Source: DASZOC01 sp035550975
GTDB taxonomy: Bacteria > Actinomycetota > CADDZG01 > WHSQ01
DNA length: 32,757 bases
Direction of reading: 5' to 3'
Assembly (NCBI GenBank): GCA_035550975.1
Contig: DASZOC010000064.1
Location: 1-32,757, forward strand
The notes beneath the pieces are model-generated. The model did not search any database. It was given only the letters and a program-made list of their open reading frames with translations, and was not told the origin of the DNA. Below, in pieces: positions 6,871 to 14,900 of this stretch. Each line of letters opens with the position of its first letter. Positions within the stretch are counted from its first letter, which is position 1. The position numbers and the translations under genes are program-made.

Positions 6871-7290
6871 ATGACTTCCGCGATCGTCGCGATCTCGATG
6901 GCCGCGCTCGTGTGGGCCTTCGTCGAAGGCCTAGGCCGCTTCTATCCGTCCAAGGCCGCATGGCTGCGGATACGCAGCCGGCATGGGCGGCGCGTCGCCC
7001 GCAGCATGCGTGAACGCTTCGAAGCAGTCGCCGACGCCGGCACGCCGCGCTGGCTCACGATCCTGCTGGCCGTGCTGGTCGTCGGGTGGATCGCATCGGC
7101 GAGTCTGCTCGACAAGCGGTGGTGGGAGGTCGTCATGGACGTCGCGCCCTACGTCCTCGTCGGCGGTGCGTTCCTTCGGTTGCCCAAGGTGATGCGCAAG
7201 ATCGCGGAACGTATGAAGGACTACGAGAAGGATTTCCCGGACCCCGATCACGAGGAAGGCGATGGCGGGGCGGCCGTCATCGCGTTGTGA
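6871..7290 (+). CDS. Hypothetical membrane protein
   Basis: The 139-residue protein has an N-terminal hydrophobic segment (about residues 2-20), a basic cytosolic loop (RIRSRHGRRVARSMRERFEAV), and a second and probably third hydrophobic segment (about 58-80 and 87-102). A charged C-terminus follows (KIAERMKDYEKDFPDPDHEEGD). I do not recognise a family. The ATG is 7 nt after a TATCTT box, fitting a leaderless mRNA. Its stop overlaps the thiE start by 4 nt (GTGA), so both are translated from one message; whether they share a function is unclear. Confidence 0.72.
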   Translation: MTSAIVAISMAALVWAFVEGLGRFYPSKAAWLRIRSRHGRRVARSMRERFEAVADAGTPRWLTILLAVLVVGWIASASLLDKRWWEVVMDVAPYVLVGGAFLRLPKVMRKIAERMKDYEKDFPDPDHEEGDGGAAVIAL

Positions 7291-7901
7291 CCCTTGCGCA
7301 CGCGCGCCTATACCTGGTCGCGCCGGCGCGGCTGGCCACAGGTGACCTCGCGGCCGCCATCCCGGACCTTGCCGCCGCCGGCGTCGATGTCGTGCAGCTG
7401 CGTGAGAAGGATCGTTCGCCCGGCGACATCCAGGCGCTTGCGGAGCCGGTCCTCGACGCGTGCCGGGAGACGGGCATCCCGTTCATCGTCAACGACTATC
7501 CGGAGGTCGCAGCTGCTGTCGGCGCGGACGGGGTACATGTCGGTCAGGATGACGTCGCGGTTCCCGACGCGCGCCGCGTCACCGGCGGGATCGTCGGTCT
7601 CTCGACCCACACGCGGGACCAGATCACAGCGGCGATGGAGGTTGCGCCCGACTACATCGCGGTCGGCCCGGTGTTCGCGACCCCAACGAAGCCGGGGCGG
7701 TCGAGCGTCGGTCTGGACCTCGTGTCGTTCGCTGCCGGCGCGGTCGAGATCCCGTGGTTCGCGATCGGAGGTATCGACGAGGAGACGATCGAGGATGTCG
7801 TCGCCGCCGGCGCGCGCCGCGTCGTGGTGGTCCGGGCGATCACGCACGCACCAGACCCACCCGCAGCTGCGGCGCGACTCGCAGCAGCCCTGCCGGGCTA
7901 G
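7287..7901 (+). CDS. thiE: Thiamine-phosphate synthase
   Basis: The 204-residue TIM-barrel enzyme joins HMP-pyrophosphate and the thiazole phosphate to give thiamine phosphate. Family landmarks are in order: DVVQLREKD (pyrophosphate and Mg site), FIVNDYPEVAAAVGADGVHVGQDD, GLSTHT, YIAVGPVFATPTKPG and a phosphate-binding WFAIGGI loop. The length fits ThiE (about 200-220 residues). The GTG start overlaps the upstream membrane-protein stop as GTGA. No other thi gene lies in the window. TenI-type homologues look similar, but the intact LREKD and ATPTKPG segments favour a true synthase. Confidence 0.9.
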   Translation: MTLAHARLYLVAPARLATGDLAAAIPDLAAAGVDVVQLREKDRSPGDIQALAEPVLDACRETGIPFIVNDYPEVAAAVGADGVHVGQDDVAVPDARRVTGGIVGLSTHTRDQITAAMEVAPDYIAVGPVFATPTKPGRSSVGLDLVSFAAGAVEIPWFAIGGIDEETIEDVVAAGARRVVVVRAITHAPDPPAAAARLAAALPG

Positions 7902-7936
7902 GCTCCGCGCCTTCTTCCTTCAGAAAGGATCGATCC

Positions 7937-8782
7937 ATGCCCAGAGCCATCGACTTCCACGTGCACGCGTCGATCTCCGACTGGTTGGAGGGATCGCTGG
8001 GGCCGATGGCCGAGACTACGGCGAAATACTTCAACTCGACCATCCGCGTCCGGACCGCGGAGCAGATGGCGCAGGAGTACAAGGACTGGGATCTCCTCGG
8101 TGTCTTGCTGGCATGGGACGCCGAGACGGCGTCCGGGCTGCCGCCGCTGACCAACGACCGCGTCGCCGAGATCTGCCGCGCCTATCCCGAGCAGTTCATC
8201 GGTTTCGCGAGCGTCGATCCGCACAAGCCGAACCACGTCGAAGAGCTGGAGCGTGCCATTACGGAGCTAGGGATGAAGGGGCTGAAGCTGCATCCGCAGG
8301 TGCAGGCGTTCTACCCGAACGATCCGACGTTCGAGCCGCTGTGGGACAAGTGCGAAGAGCACAAGCTCCCGATCGTCGTCCACGTCGGCCAGACGGGTCT
8401 GGGCGCGGGTTGCCCGGGCGGATCGGGAATCGCCTACGACTACGGGCGACCGATGCTGATGGACATGGTGGCTGCCAACCATCCCGACCTGACCGTCGTC
8501 ATGGCGCACTTCGGCTATCCCTGGCACCTCGAGGTCCTCGCGTCCGCGATGCACAAGACCAACGTGTGGGTCGACCTTTCCGGGTGGCGCCCCAAATACA
8601 TCCCCGAAGAGGTCAAACGGGATTGCCGTGGGCGCCTGTCGGACCGGTTCGTGTGGGGGAGTGACTACCCGATGCTCGACCCCGGCAGGATCCTCGACGA
8701 ATTCCACGAGATGCGCCTAGGCGAAAAAGAAGAAGACGTCCTGAAAAATAACGCCGCGAGGCTCTTGGGAATCGAGGTCTAG
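7937..8782 (+). CDS. Amidohydrolase 2 (ACMSD-like) family metal-dependent hydrolase
   Basis: This is a 281-residue TIM-barrel hydrolase. The metal-binding DFHVHA motif is at residues 6-11; further ligands are in IVVHVG, VVMAHFGYPW and GSDYPM near the C-terminus. The spacing matches the amidohydrolase-2 family, which holds decarboxylases and hydrolases of aromatic or carboxylated substrates. AAAGGA (7924-7929) precedes ATG 7937 by 7 nt, and a TAGGCT sequence overlapping the thiE stop could serve as its -10 box. Its stop TAG shares the palindrome CTAG with the stop of the convergent SHOCT gene. The substrate is unknown. Confidence 0.88.
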   Translation: MPRAIDFHVHASISDWLEGSLGPMAETTAKYFNSTIRVRTAEQMAQEYKDWDLLGVLLAWDAETASGLPPLTNDRVAEICRAYPEQFIGFASVDPHKPNHVEELERAITELGMKGLKLHPQVQAFYPNDPTFEPLWDKCEEHKLPIVVHVGQTGLGAGCPGGSGIAYDYGRPMLMDMVAANHPDLTVVMAHFGYPWHLEVLASAMHKTNVWVDLSGWRPKYIPEEVKRDCRGRLSDRFVWGSDYPMLDPGRILDEFHEMRLGEKEEDVLKNNAARLLGIEV

Positions 8783-9033
8783 GTCGCGGGTTCGTCGCCC
8801 CGCAGCACCGCACGCCGCTCCTGGAACTCCTCGCGCGTGATCTCGCCACGCGCGTAACGTTCTTCCAGCACGTCGAGCGCGGCCGGTCTCGGTTCGGGCT
8901 GGTGGCTGCTACGACGGACCAGCCGGACGATCAGCATGATCATGACGACCCAGAAACCGATCCACAGAGCCATCATGAGCAAGCCCCACGCGAGCTCGAA
9001 CATCCCCATGCCCATGCCGTCGAAGCCCCTCAT
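8779..9033 (-). CDS. Small SHOCT-domain membrane protein
   Basis: The 84-residue protein starts MRGFDGMGMGM, has one strong transmembrane segment (about residues 12-38), a basic stop-transfer piece (RLVRRSS) and a C-terminal SHOCT motif (LDVLEERYARGEITREEFQERR). SHOCT modules are short oligomerisation or targeting helices found at the ends of membrane proteins. ATG 9033 is used because its ATGA overlaps the stop of the upstream PspC gene, so the pair is coupled. The longer upstream reading is only the shadow of that gene. The function is unknown; an envelope-stress link is inferred from its partner. Confidence 0.8.
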   Translation of the reverse strand: MRGFDGMGMGMFELAWGLLMMALWIGFWVVMIMLIVRLVRRSSHQPEPRPAALDVLEERYARGEITREEFQERRAVLRGDEPAT

Positions 9034-9314
9034 GCGAGGTCCTCCTTGATGCGCCGCAGCTCGTCGGCGGTGATCTCGCCGCGCGCGTAGCGCTCCTCCG
9101 CGATCGTCACCGCCGAGGAGGACCTGCCGGAACCTTCCGGCAGGGCGATCCACAGCACGACGTACGCGAGGAAACCGAAGCCGCCGAACACGATCGCTAC
9201 GACCCACAGGATCCGAACGAGGCTCGGGTCCATCCCCAGGTAGTCGGCGATCCCCCCGGCCACACCCGCGATATGCCGGTCGGTCGTGGATCGAGTGAGT
9301 CGCCTCGTGCTCAT
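9030..9314 (-). CDS. PspC-domain protein with C-terminal SHOCT motif
   Basis: The 94-residue protein contains a PspC domain: TRSTTDRHIAGVAGGIADYLGMDPSLVRILWVV, then a second hydrophobic stretch ending in YVVLWIALPE. A SHOCT helix (AEERYARGEITADELRRI) closes the protein. PspC is an inner-membrane component of phage-shock-type envelope stress responses; actinobacterial homologues often stand alone or fuse to sensor kinases. The ATG lies exactly 6 nt after a TATCAT box, so the mRNA is probably leaderless. It is divergent from the DUF59 gene and overlaps the next SHOCT gene by 4 nt. The two SHOCT tails are near-copies of each other. Confidence 0.88.
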   Translation of the reverse strand: MSTRRLTRSTTDRHIAGVAGGIADYLGMDPSLVRILWVVAIVFGGFGFLAYVVLWIALPEGSGRSSSAVTIAEERYARGEITADELRRIKEDLA

Positions 9315-9320
9315 GTCCCG

Positions 9321-9326
9321 ATGATA
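9321..9326 (-). promoter_or_regulatory. -10 box for leaderless pspC-like operon
   Basis: TATCAT on the minus strand lies 6 nt before ATG 9314. It faces away from the TAGCCT box at 9354, giving two divergent leaderless transcripts within about 50 nt. Confidence 0.65.
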
Positions 9327-9353
9327 AAGGAATCCGCCGCGGACGCTCGGCGT

Positions 9354-9359
9354 TAGCCT
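9354..9359 (+). promoter_or_regulatory. -10 box for leaderless DUF59 gene mRNA
   Basis: TAGCCT lies 6 nt before ATG 9366, with no Shine-Dalgarno sequence between. Confidence 0.65.
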
Positions 9360-9365
9360 TCCTGT

Positions 9366-9680
9366 ATGCCGACCAAAGAAGAGATCAAAGAAGAGGTCAT
9401 CGCCGCCCTGAAGACGGTGAACGATCCCGAGCTCGGGATCGACATCTGGAACCTGGGGCTGGTCTACGACGTCGCGGTCGACGACGACCACAACGTCAAG
9501 GTCGATTTCACCCTGACCACGATGGGGTGCCCGATCGGTCCGATGATCGACGAGGAGATCCGCGCGGGGACCGCATACATCGAAGGCATCGGCGAGGTGT
9601 CGACCGAGATGGTCATGTACCCGCCGTGGTCGCCGGAGAAGATGAGCCCGCTGGCTAAATCCGCCCTCGGCTTCGTCTAG
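9366..9680 (+). CDS. DUF59/MIP18-family metal-sulfur cluster assembly factor (SufT/PaaD-like)
   Basis: The 104-residue protein matches the DUF59 (MIP18) fold. It has an N-terminal helix EEIKEEVIAALKTVNDPELGIDIWNLGLVYDV, then VDFTLTTMGCPIGPMIDEEIR with the conserved cysteine in the TxxGCP motif, and a C-terminal strand with PPWSPEKMS. Family members (SufT, PaaD, MIP18) help mature Fe-S proteins. No suf operon is near, and the gene stands between a divergent PspC gene and threonine synthase. The length is typical of single-domain members. The ATG fits a leaderless start. Confidence 0.9.
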   Translation: MPTKEEIKEEVIAALKTVNDPELGIDIWNLGLVYDVAVDDDHNVKVDFTLTTMGCPIGPMIDEEIRAGTAYIEGIGEVSTEMVMYPPWSPEKMSPLAKSALGFV

Positions 9681-9696
9681 CCAGCCCCGACCGGTT

Positions 9697-10842
9697 TTGC
9701 TTTCGCGCCTCGAGTGCGCTCGCTGCTCGGCCGCATACGAGCCCGCGCTGCGTCATCGCTGTGACTGTGGGGGCACGTTGCTGCCTCGTTACGAGACGTC
9801 CGTCGCACTGCAGGAGGCCCTCGCGCGGCCCGCGGACATGTGGCGGTTCCGCGAGCTGTTGCCGGTGGAAGGTGAGGCGGTGTCTCTCGGCGAAGCGGAG
9901 ACGCCGTTGCTGTTCTGCCCCCGCCTGTCGGACAGATCCGGCATCGAGATCTTCGTCAAAGATGACTCGCCGTTGCCGGGTGGGACGTTCAAGGCACGCG
10001 GAGCCGCGGTTGGTTTGAGTCGTGCGGTCGAGCTCGGTGTGAAGCAAGTCGTGATGCCGAGCGCCGGTAACGCGGGTGGTGCGTGGGCGCTGTACGCCGC
10101 GCGAGCGGCGATCGAGATCACCGTGACGATGGCGCGGTCGGCGCCGGCGGCGAACCAGCAAGAGGTCGTCGTCGCCGGCGGGACCCTCGAGCTCGTCGAC
10201 GGGACGATCGCCGACGCCGCCGCTCGGGCGAAGCAGATCGCGTCAGAGACCGGCGCTTTCCTTGCAACCACCTTCAACGAGCCCTATCGGGTGGATGGGA
10301 AGAAGACGGCGTGGCTGGAGATGTTCCTGCAGCTCGGCGGCGGCACCTCTATGCGGTTCCCGGCTGCGGTCGTCCTACCGGTCGGTGGGGGAGTTGCAGC
10401 CGTCGCTCTCGCCAAAGCGGTCGCGGAGGTCACAGCTCTCGGGTGGTTATCTCAGCCCCAACAAGGTCCGCGGATCGTCGGCGTCCAGGCCGCGGACTGC
10501 GCTCCGATCGTGAAGGCCTTCGGGCAGGCCCAGCAGACGGTGGAGCCGTGGCCGGTTCAGCCGTCGACGATCGCGGCGGGTCTGCGGGTCCCGGCTCCCT
10601 CGGAAGCCGATCTCGTCCTAGACCGCGTGCGGGCGTCGGGTGGGACGATGGTCGCGGTCGCCGAGGAAGACATCAGGCGTGCGGTCGGAGACCTCGCGGC
10701 GAGCGAGGGCCTCTTCGCCTGCCCCGAAGGCGCCTCTACGCTGCCTGCCGCCGAGAAGCTGGCGCGCGCGGGAGAGCTCGAGGGCCCGGTCGTCCTGTAC
10801 AACACAGGGGCCGGGATCAAATACCTCGATGCCCTCCGCTGA
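9697..10842 (+). CDS. thrC: Threonine synthase-like PLP-dependent enzyme
   Basis: The 381-residue fold-type II PLP enzyme has an N-terminal zinc-knuckle pattern (C7, C10, C22, C24), as in many bacterial threonine synthases. The PLP lysine is K99 in GGTFKARG, followed by the SAGNAGGA substrate loop, a phosphate-binding PVGGGV and a C-terminal YNTGAGIKYLDAL. It would convert O-phosphohomoserine to threonine; close relatives act on other amino acids, so threonine synthase is probable but not certain. The start is TTG 9697, 16 nt after the previous stop, because the zinc-binding segment begins just after it. No good ribosome site is visible, so the start is uncertain. Confidence 0.84.
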   Translation: MLSRLECARCSAAYEPALRHRCDCGGTLLPRYETSVALQEALARPADMWRFRELLPVEGEAVSLGEAETPLLFCPRLSDRSGIEIFVKDDSPLPGGTFKARGAAVGLSRAVELGVKQVVMPSAGNAGGAWALYAARAAIEITVTMARSAPAANQQEVVVAGGTLELVDGTIADAAARAKQIASETGAFLATTFNEPYRVDGKKTAWLEMFLQLGGGTSMRFPAAVVLPVGGGVAAVALAKAVAEVTALGWLSQPQQGPRIVGVQAADCAPIVKAFGQAQQTVEPWPVQPSTIAAGLRVPAPSEADLVLDRVRASGGTMVAVAEEDIRRAVGDLAASEGLFACPEGASTLPAAEKLARAGELEGPVVLYNTGAGIKYLDALR

Positions 10843-10880
10843 CCGGGCCTAGATTTCTTCGCGACCTTTGCCTCGATGAC

Positions 10881-10924
10881 TTGACGTCGTCGCTCGTCAT
10901 CCGTACTATCGAACACACGTTCGA
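10881..10924 (+). promoter_or_regulatory. SOS promoter with perfect LexA box
   Basis: TTGACG (10881-10886), a 17-nt spacer and TACTAT (10904-10909) form the best promoter in the window. The 16-bp palindrome TCGAACACACGTTCGA (10909-10924) begins at the last base of the -10 box and covers the expected start at about 10916. It matches the mycobacterial-type LexA consensus TCGAACNNNNGTTCGA in every fixed position. LexA bound there would block initiation. The next gene is the DUF6504 gene at 11091, followed by dnaE2. Confidence 0.88.
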
Positions 10925-11090
10925 CTCTGGTGGTTCGGCCCTCCCCGGCCCCTGAGCTCGCAGGCTTCCCCGGGCCTCGAGTTCCCACCAGGCGAGGACG
11001 CCGGGGCCCGAAGGGTCCGCCCGAGAGGGCGGGTCATTCGGGCCTCTAGCTTTCTGCAGCATCTGTAAAGAGAGGCGGCTAAGAAGATCG
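10925..11090 (+). other. Structured 5' leader of the SOS transcript
   Basis: About 175 nt separate the predicted SOS start site from GTG 11091. The leader has an outer stem, GGCCCGAA (11005-11012) with TTCGGGCC (11037-11044), enclosing an inner stem, CCGCCC (11017-11022) with GGGCGG (11027-11032), capped by a GAGA tetraloop. A short tract TCTAGCTTT follows. It could be an attenuator, a stabilising leader or a terminator. A 39-codon GTG frame (10930-11049) runs into the outer stem but its coding status is doubtful. Confidence 0.45.
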
Positions 11091-11486
11091 GTGTCGAAGC
11101 GGTACGACGAGGCCATCGAGGTCACGCCGGACCGGGACACTCAGATGCCACTCTCCTTCTCCTGGCGCGGGCGGCGTTACGAGATCGACCAGCAGCTGGC
11201 CTCGTGGCGCGAGGGGGCGGAGTGGTGGCAGGCGCGCGACAACGCCAACGGCTCATCCGGCCGGACCAACGGCTCACCTGCCGGGACGAACGGTGGTCGT
11301 TCCAACGGGAGCCGCCGCGGCCCGAAGGATCGGGACTGCTTCCGGGTCCTGGCGCGTCGTGCCGGTGTCTACGCGACCGGCGAGCTCGATCCCGACGGCT
11401 TCATGGCCGCCGCGCCCGCGGCGGTCTACGACCTCGTCTTCGACCGCATCAAGAGATCGTGGTTGCTGTCCCGCATCTGGGACTAG
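11091..11486 (+). CDS. DUF6504 protein, probable SOS mutasome-associated factor
   Basis: The 131-residue protein has two conserved pieces. An N-terminal RYDEAIEV...LSFSWRGRRYEIDQQLASW...WW is followed by a C-terminal FRVLARRAGVYAT...VYDLVFDRIKRSWLLSRIWD, the layout of DUF6504. That family is commonly encoded beside imuB/dnaE2 in actinobacteria. Between them lies a low-complexity linker of about 30 residues rich in Asn-Gly-Ser/Thr (three NG[ST] repeats) that is probably an expansion specific to this lineage. The GTG start has only a distant AGAGG, so initiation is uncertain. It is the first gene behind the SOS promoter. Its stop shares CTAG with the convergent thioesterase gene. Biochemical function is unknown. 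Confidence 0.75.
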   Translation: MSKRYDEAIEVTPDRDTQMPLSFSWRGRRYEIDQQLASWREGAEWWQARDNANGSSGRTNGSPAGTNGGRSNGSRRGPKDRDCFRVLARRAGVYATGELDPDGFMAAAPAAVYDLVFDRIKRSWLLSRIWD

Positions 11487-11902
11487 GCGTCGGCGGGGAT
11501 CTCCGTCGCGCTGGCCTTGGCGATCAGGCGACCGTCGGCATCGGTGATCTCGGCCTCGGCGAACAGCACCCGCTTGCCGCGTTTGAGGATCGTTCCGGTG
11601 CCGATCAGCTTTGTTCCCGCGGGGGCCGGACGGAAGATCGACAGCTTCATCTCCGCGAGGGCCGGGTACTGATCCTCGGGCAGGTGTGCGGCCGCGGCGC
11701 CGCCGAGGACCGCGTCGGCGAACGCGGCCATGACCCCGCCCTGCAGGTTGCCGGCCGAGTTACAGAGATCCTCCGGCACGACCCACGAGAACTTCACTTC
11801 TTCTTCGGGTGCGTCGGTGGGCTCGACCTCGAATCCCAGCGTCTCGCTCGCCGGGATGCGGAACGCTCCGGCCCGCGCGGCCTCCCATCTCGTCCTCGCC
11901 AT
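11483..11902 (-). CDS. PaaI-type hotdog-fold thioesterase
   Basis: The 139-residue protein is a single hotdog domain. NSAGNLQGGVMAAFADAVLGGAAAAHL is the PaaI signature, with the catalytic Asp in the central helix following the G-G segment. TLGFEV, EMKLSIFRPAPAGTKLIGTGTILKRGKRVLFAEAEITDADGRLIAKASAT give the remaining strands. It probably hydrolyses acyl- or aryl-CoA esters. The ATG lies 7 nt after a TAAGGT box, which indicates a leaderless mRNA. It lies antisense between the DUF6504 gene and dnaE2, so it interrupts what would otherwise be a two-gene SOS operon. Confidence 0.87.
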   Translation of the reverse strand: MARTRWEAARAGAFRIPASETLGFEVEPTDAPEEEVKFSWVVPEDLCNSAGNLQGGVMAAFADAVLGGAAAAHLPEDQYPALAEMKLSIFRPAPAGTKLIGTGTILKRGKRVLFAEAEITDADGRLIAKASATEIPADA

Positions 11903-11909
11903 GGACCGA

Positions 11910-11915
11910 ACCTTA
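11910..11915 (-). promoter_or_regulatory. -10 box for leaderless thioesterase mRNA
   Basis: TAAGGT on the minus strand lies 7 nt before ATG 11902, about 20 nt upstream of and divergent from the dnaE2 start codon. Confidence 0.55.
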
Positions 11916-11934
11916 TGGGCAGGGGCGCTACAGG

Positions 11935-14900
11935 ATGAGCGGGTTCGTCCATCTCCACTGCCACACCACCTGGTCGCTACGGGACGGCGCCATCCCCGCA
12001 GAGGTCCTGCCGCACCTCGCGCGCGGTCTCGGGTTCGAAGCGGTAGCGATGACCGACCACGACGCGCTGACGGGAGCGGTCCGTTTCTCGCATGCCGCGC
12101 GCGACGCCGGCATCAAGCCCATCTTCGGCGCCGAGCTGACGCTCGACACCGGTGAGCACGTCACCGCGATCGTGAGGGACAAGACCGGCTACGCCAACCT
12201 GTGCCGGTTGATCTCGGATGCGCATCTCTCCCACGAGCGGGATCAGCCGTCCACCACGTTCGCCAAGATCATCGAGCGAGCCGAGGGGCTGTTCGTCCTA
12301 TCGGGGTGCGAGCGGGGGCCGGTCGCGCGGCTCGCCGCTGCGGGCCGCATGCCCGAAGCGATCGAGACGGCACGTAGATGGCGGGCCGCGCTGGAGGACA
12401 CCTACCGCATCGAGGTCTTCGACCACCGCGGCTACGGCCATCGCACGTTGCGGGACCGCTTGCTCGGCATCGCGAAGGAGGCCGGTATCCCGGCGGTGGC
12501 GACGAACGACGTGCACTACCCGTTATCCGGCGATGCCGGGACCCACGAGCTGCTGCATGCGATCAAGGACATCGTCCCCCTGTCCGAGTCGCGTTCGCTG
12601 CGCAAGACCTCGGAGTACTTCTTCAAGACACCGGCGGAGATGCGGGCGCTGTTCGCCGACGTGCCGGAGGCCTGCGACGAGACCTTGCGCATAGCGGAGG
12701 CGTGCGACTTCGACCTCGACCTGGGCGTCTATCACTTCCCCGACATCCCGATCCCGTCGGGCGAGACCCCCGCGGGCCTCCTGGCGCGCCGAGGCTATGA
12801 GGGGGCCCGCCGGCGGTTCCCGCGCGTCACGAAAGAGATCGACGACCGGCTCCAGCACGAGCTCGACGTGATCTTCCGCATGGGCTGGCCCGCCTACTTC
12901 CTGCTGGTCGCCGACATCGTCGAGCACACCCGCAGCGTGATGGGCATCCGGTGCTCGTGCCGGGGGAGCGCGGCGGGCTCGCTCGTCTGCTACGTGCTCG
13001 GCATCTCCGACGTCGATCCGGTCCGCTACGACCTGCTGTTCGAGCGTTTCATGAACACCCGGCGCGAGGAGATCCCCGACATCGACGTCGACGTCGAGTC
13101 GCACCGGCGGGAGGACGTGCTCGGCTACATCCTCGACACCTACGGGGCCGAGCAGACCGCGATCTGCTGCATGGTCGACACGTTCCGGGCCCGCATGGCG
13201 ATCCGCGAGGTCGGCAAGGCCCTCAACCTGCCGCCGGACGAGATCGACCTGGTCGCGAAGGCTTTCCCTCGGATACGAGCCAAGGACATCTCCACCGCGA
13301 TCGAGCGCCTACCGGAGTTGTCCGGCTCGAACCTCGATGGAGGACAGCTGAGCCAGCTCTTCGAGCTGTGCGTCGCGATCGACGGCTTCCCCCGTCATCT
13401 CGCGTTGCATCCCAGTGGCGTCATCCTGTCTTCGCCCGACCTCGCCGACCGGGTCCCGATGCAGCACTCGTACAACGGTTTCGCGATGTTGCAAGCTGAT
13501 AAGGACGACGTCGAGGAGCTCGGCCTGGCCAAGCTCGACGTCCTGGGCGTGCGGATGTTCTCCTCGATTACCCACGCCGAGGCAGAGATCGAGCGGGTGC
13601 GGGGCGAAAGGATCGACCTGCGCGCGATCCCCCGGGACGACGAGGCGACGTTCGAGCTGATCCGCACCTCCAAGACCCTCGGCTGCTTCCAGATCGAGTC
13701 GCCCGGCCAGCGCGAGCTCCTCGCCCGCTTCCAGCCGACCCGCTTCGAGGACCTGTTGATCGACATCTCGCTGTTCCGGCCGGGGCCGGTGAAGTCCGAC
13801 ATGGTCTCGCCGTTCCTCGACCGCCGTCACGGCTTCGCCGAGGTGCGTTACCCGCACCCGAACCTCGAGCCGATCCTGAGAGAGACCTACGGCGTGGTCG
13901 TGTATCACGAGCAGGTCATCCGGGTCATCGCCGCGGTGACCGGCTGCTCCCTCGACGACGCCGACTACGTGAGGCGTCATCTCGATGCCGAACGACCCGC
14001 GATGGCGGATGACCCCGATTCTCGTCCCGGCCGCCGTGTGGACAGCGTGCCCGAGCAGAACGGACAGCGTGGTGGTGGCAACAAGAAGCGGTCGAGCTCA
14101 CATCCGGGCATGGGGCGCGGCTTCCGCGAGCTACCCGAAGAGGTGGCCGCGGGAGCGCACTACCTATCCGACTGTCCCGAAGGTCAGAAGATCGGGTCGA
14201 CCGGGAGCGCGTTGGCCAAGGCCCATGCGCAGAAATTAGGAGAAGACTGGGAGAAGGACCAGCGGGTCCATTTCCACGGGGTGGCGGGGCCGATCGAGGT
14301 CACGCCTCCTAAAGGCGACGTGGCTACCTGGTTCATCGAGTCGGCGGTGCGCAACGGCTACACGCGCTATCAGGCCGAGACGTTGTGGAAGGAGGTGTTC
14401 GCGTTCGCGAGCTTCGGTTTCTGCAAGTCACACGCGGCCGCCTTCGCGGTGCCGACCTACATCTCGGCGTGGCTCAAGGCCCACTACACCGCGGAGTTCA
14501 TCGCCGGCATCCTCACCCACGACCCGGGGATGTACCCCCGGCGACTGCTGGTAGCCGATGCCCGCCACTTCGGCATCCCCATCCTGCCGATAGACGTGAA
14601 CCACTCCGACAAGGTCTACCGCGCCGAATGGTCGGGCAAGAGGCTTGGGGTGCGGCTCGCACTGAGCGAGGTGCGGGACATGTCGGATTCGGAGGTGAAC
14701 TCTCTGCTGGAGGCGCGTAAGGCCGGCCCCTTCATCTCGCTCGAGGACCTGTGGCGCAGGGTCGATCTGTCGCGGCCGGTGCTCGAGAACGTCGTCCATG
14801 TCGGCGCACTCGACTCGATCGCGGGCGGACGCAGTCGCCGCGAGCTGTTGTGGCGGGCGGTCGACCTCGCGCAGAAACCGAGATCCGAGGTCGGTGCGCA

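Noticed and set aside
10930..11049. 39-codon frame in the SOS leader as a gene
   Set aside because: No ribosome site, low-complexity Pro/Arg/Gly translation; kept only as a possible leader peptide in the findings.
14008..14319. The DnaE2 insertion as an intein
   Set aside because: No Cys or Ser at a clean left junction, no terminal His-Asn before a nucleophile, and it is shorter than the smallest usual inteins.
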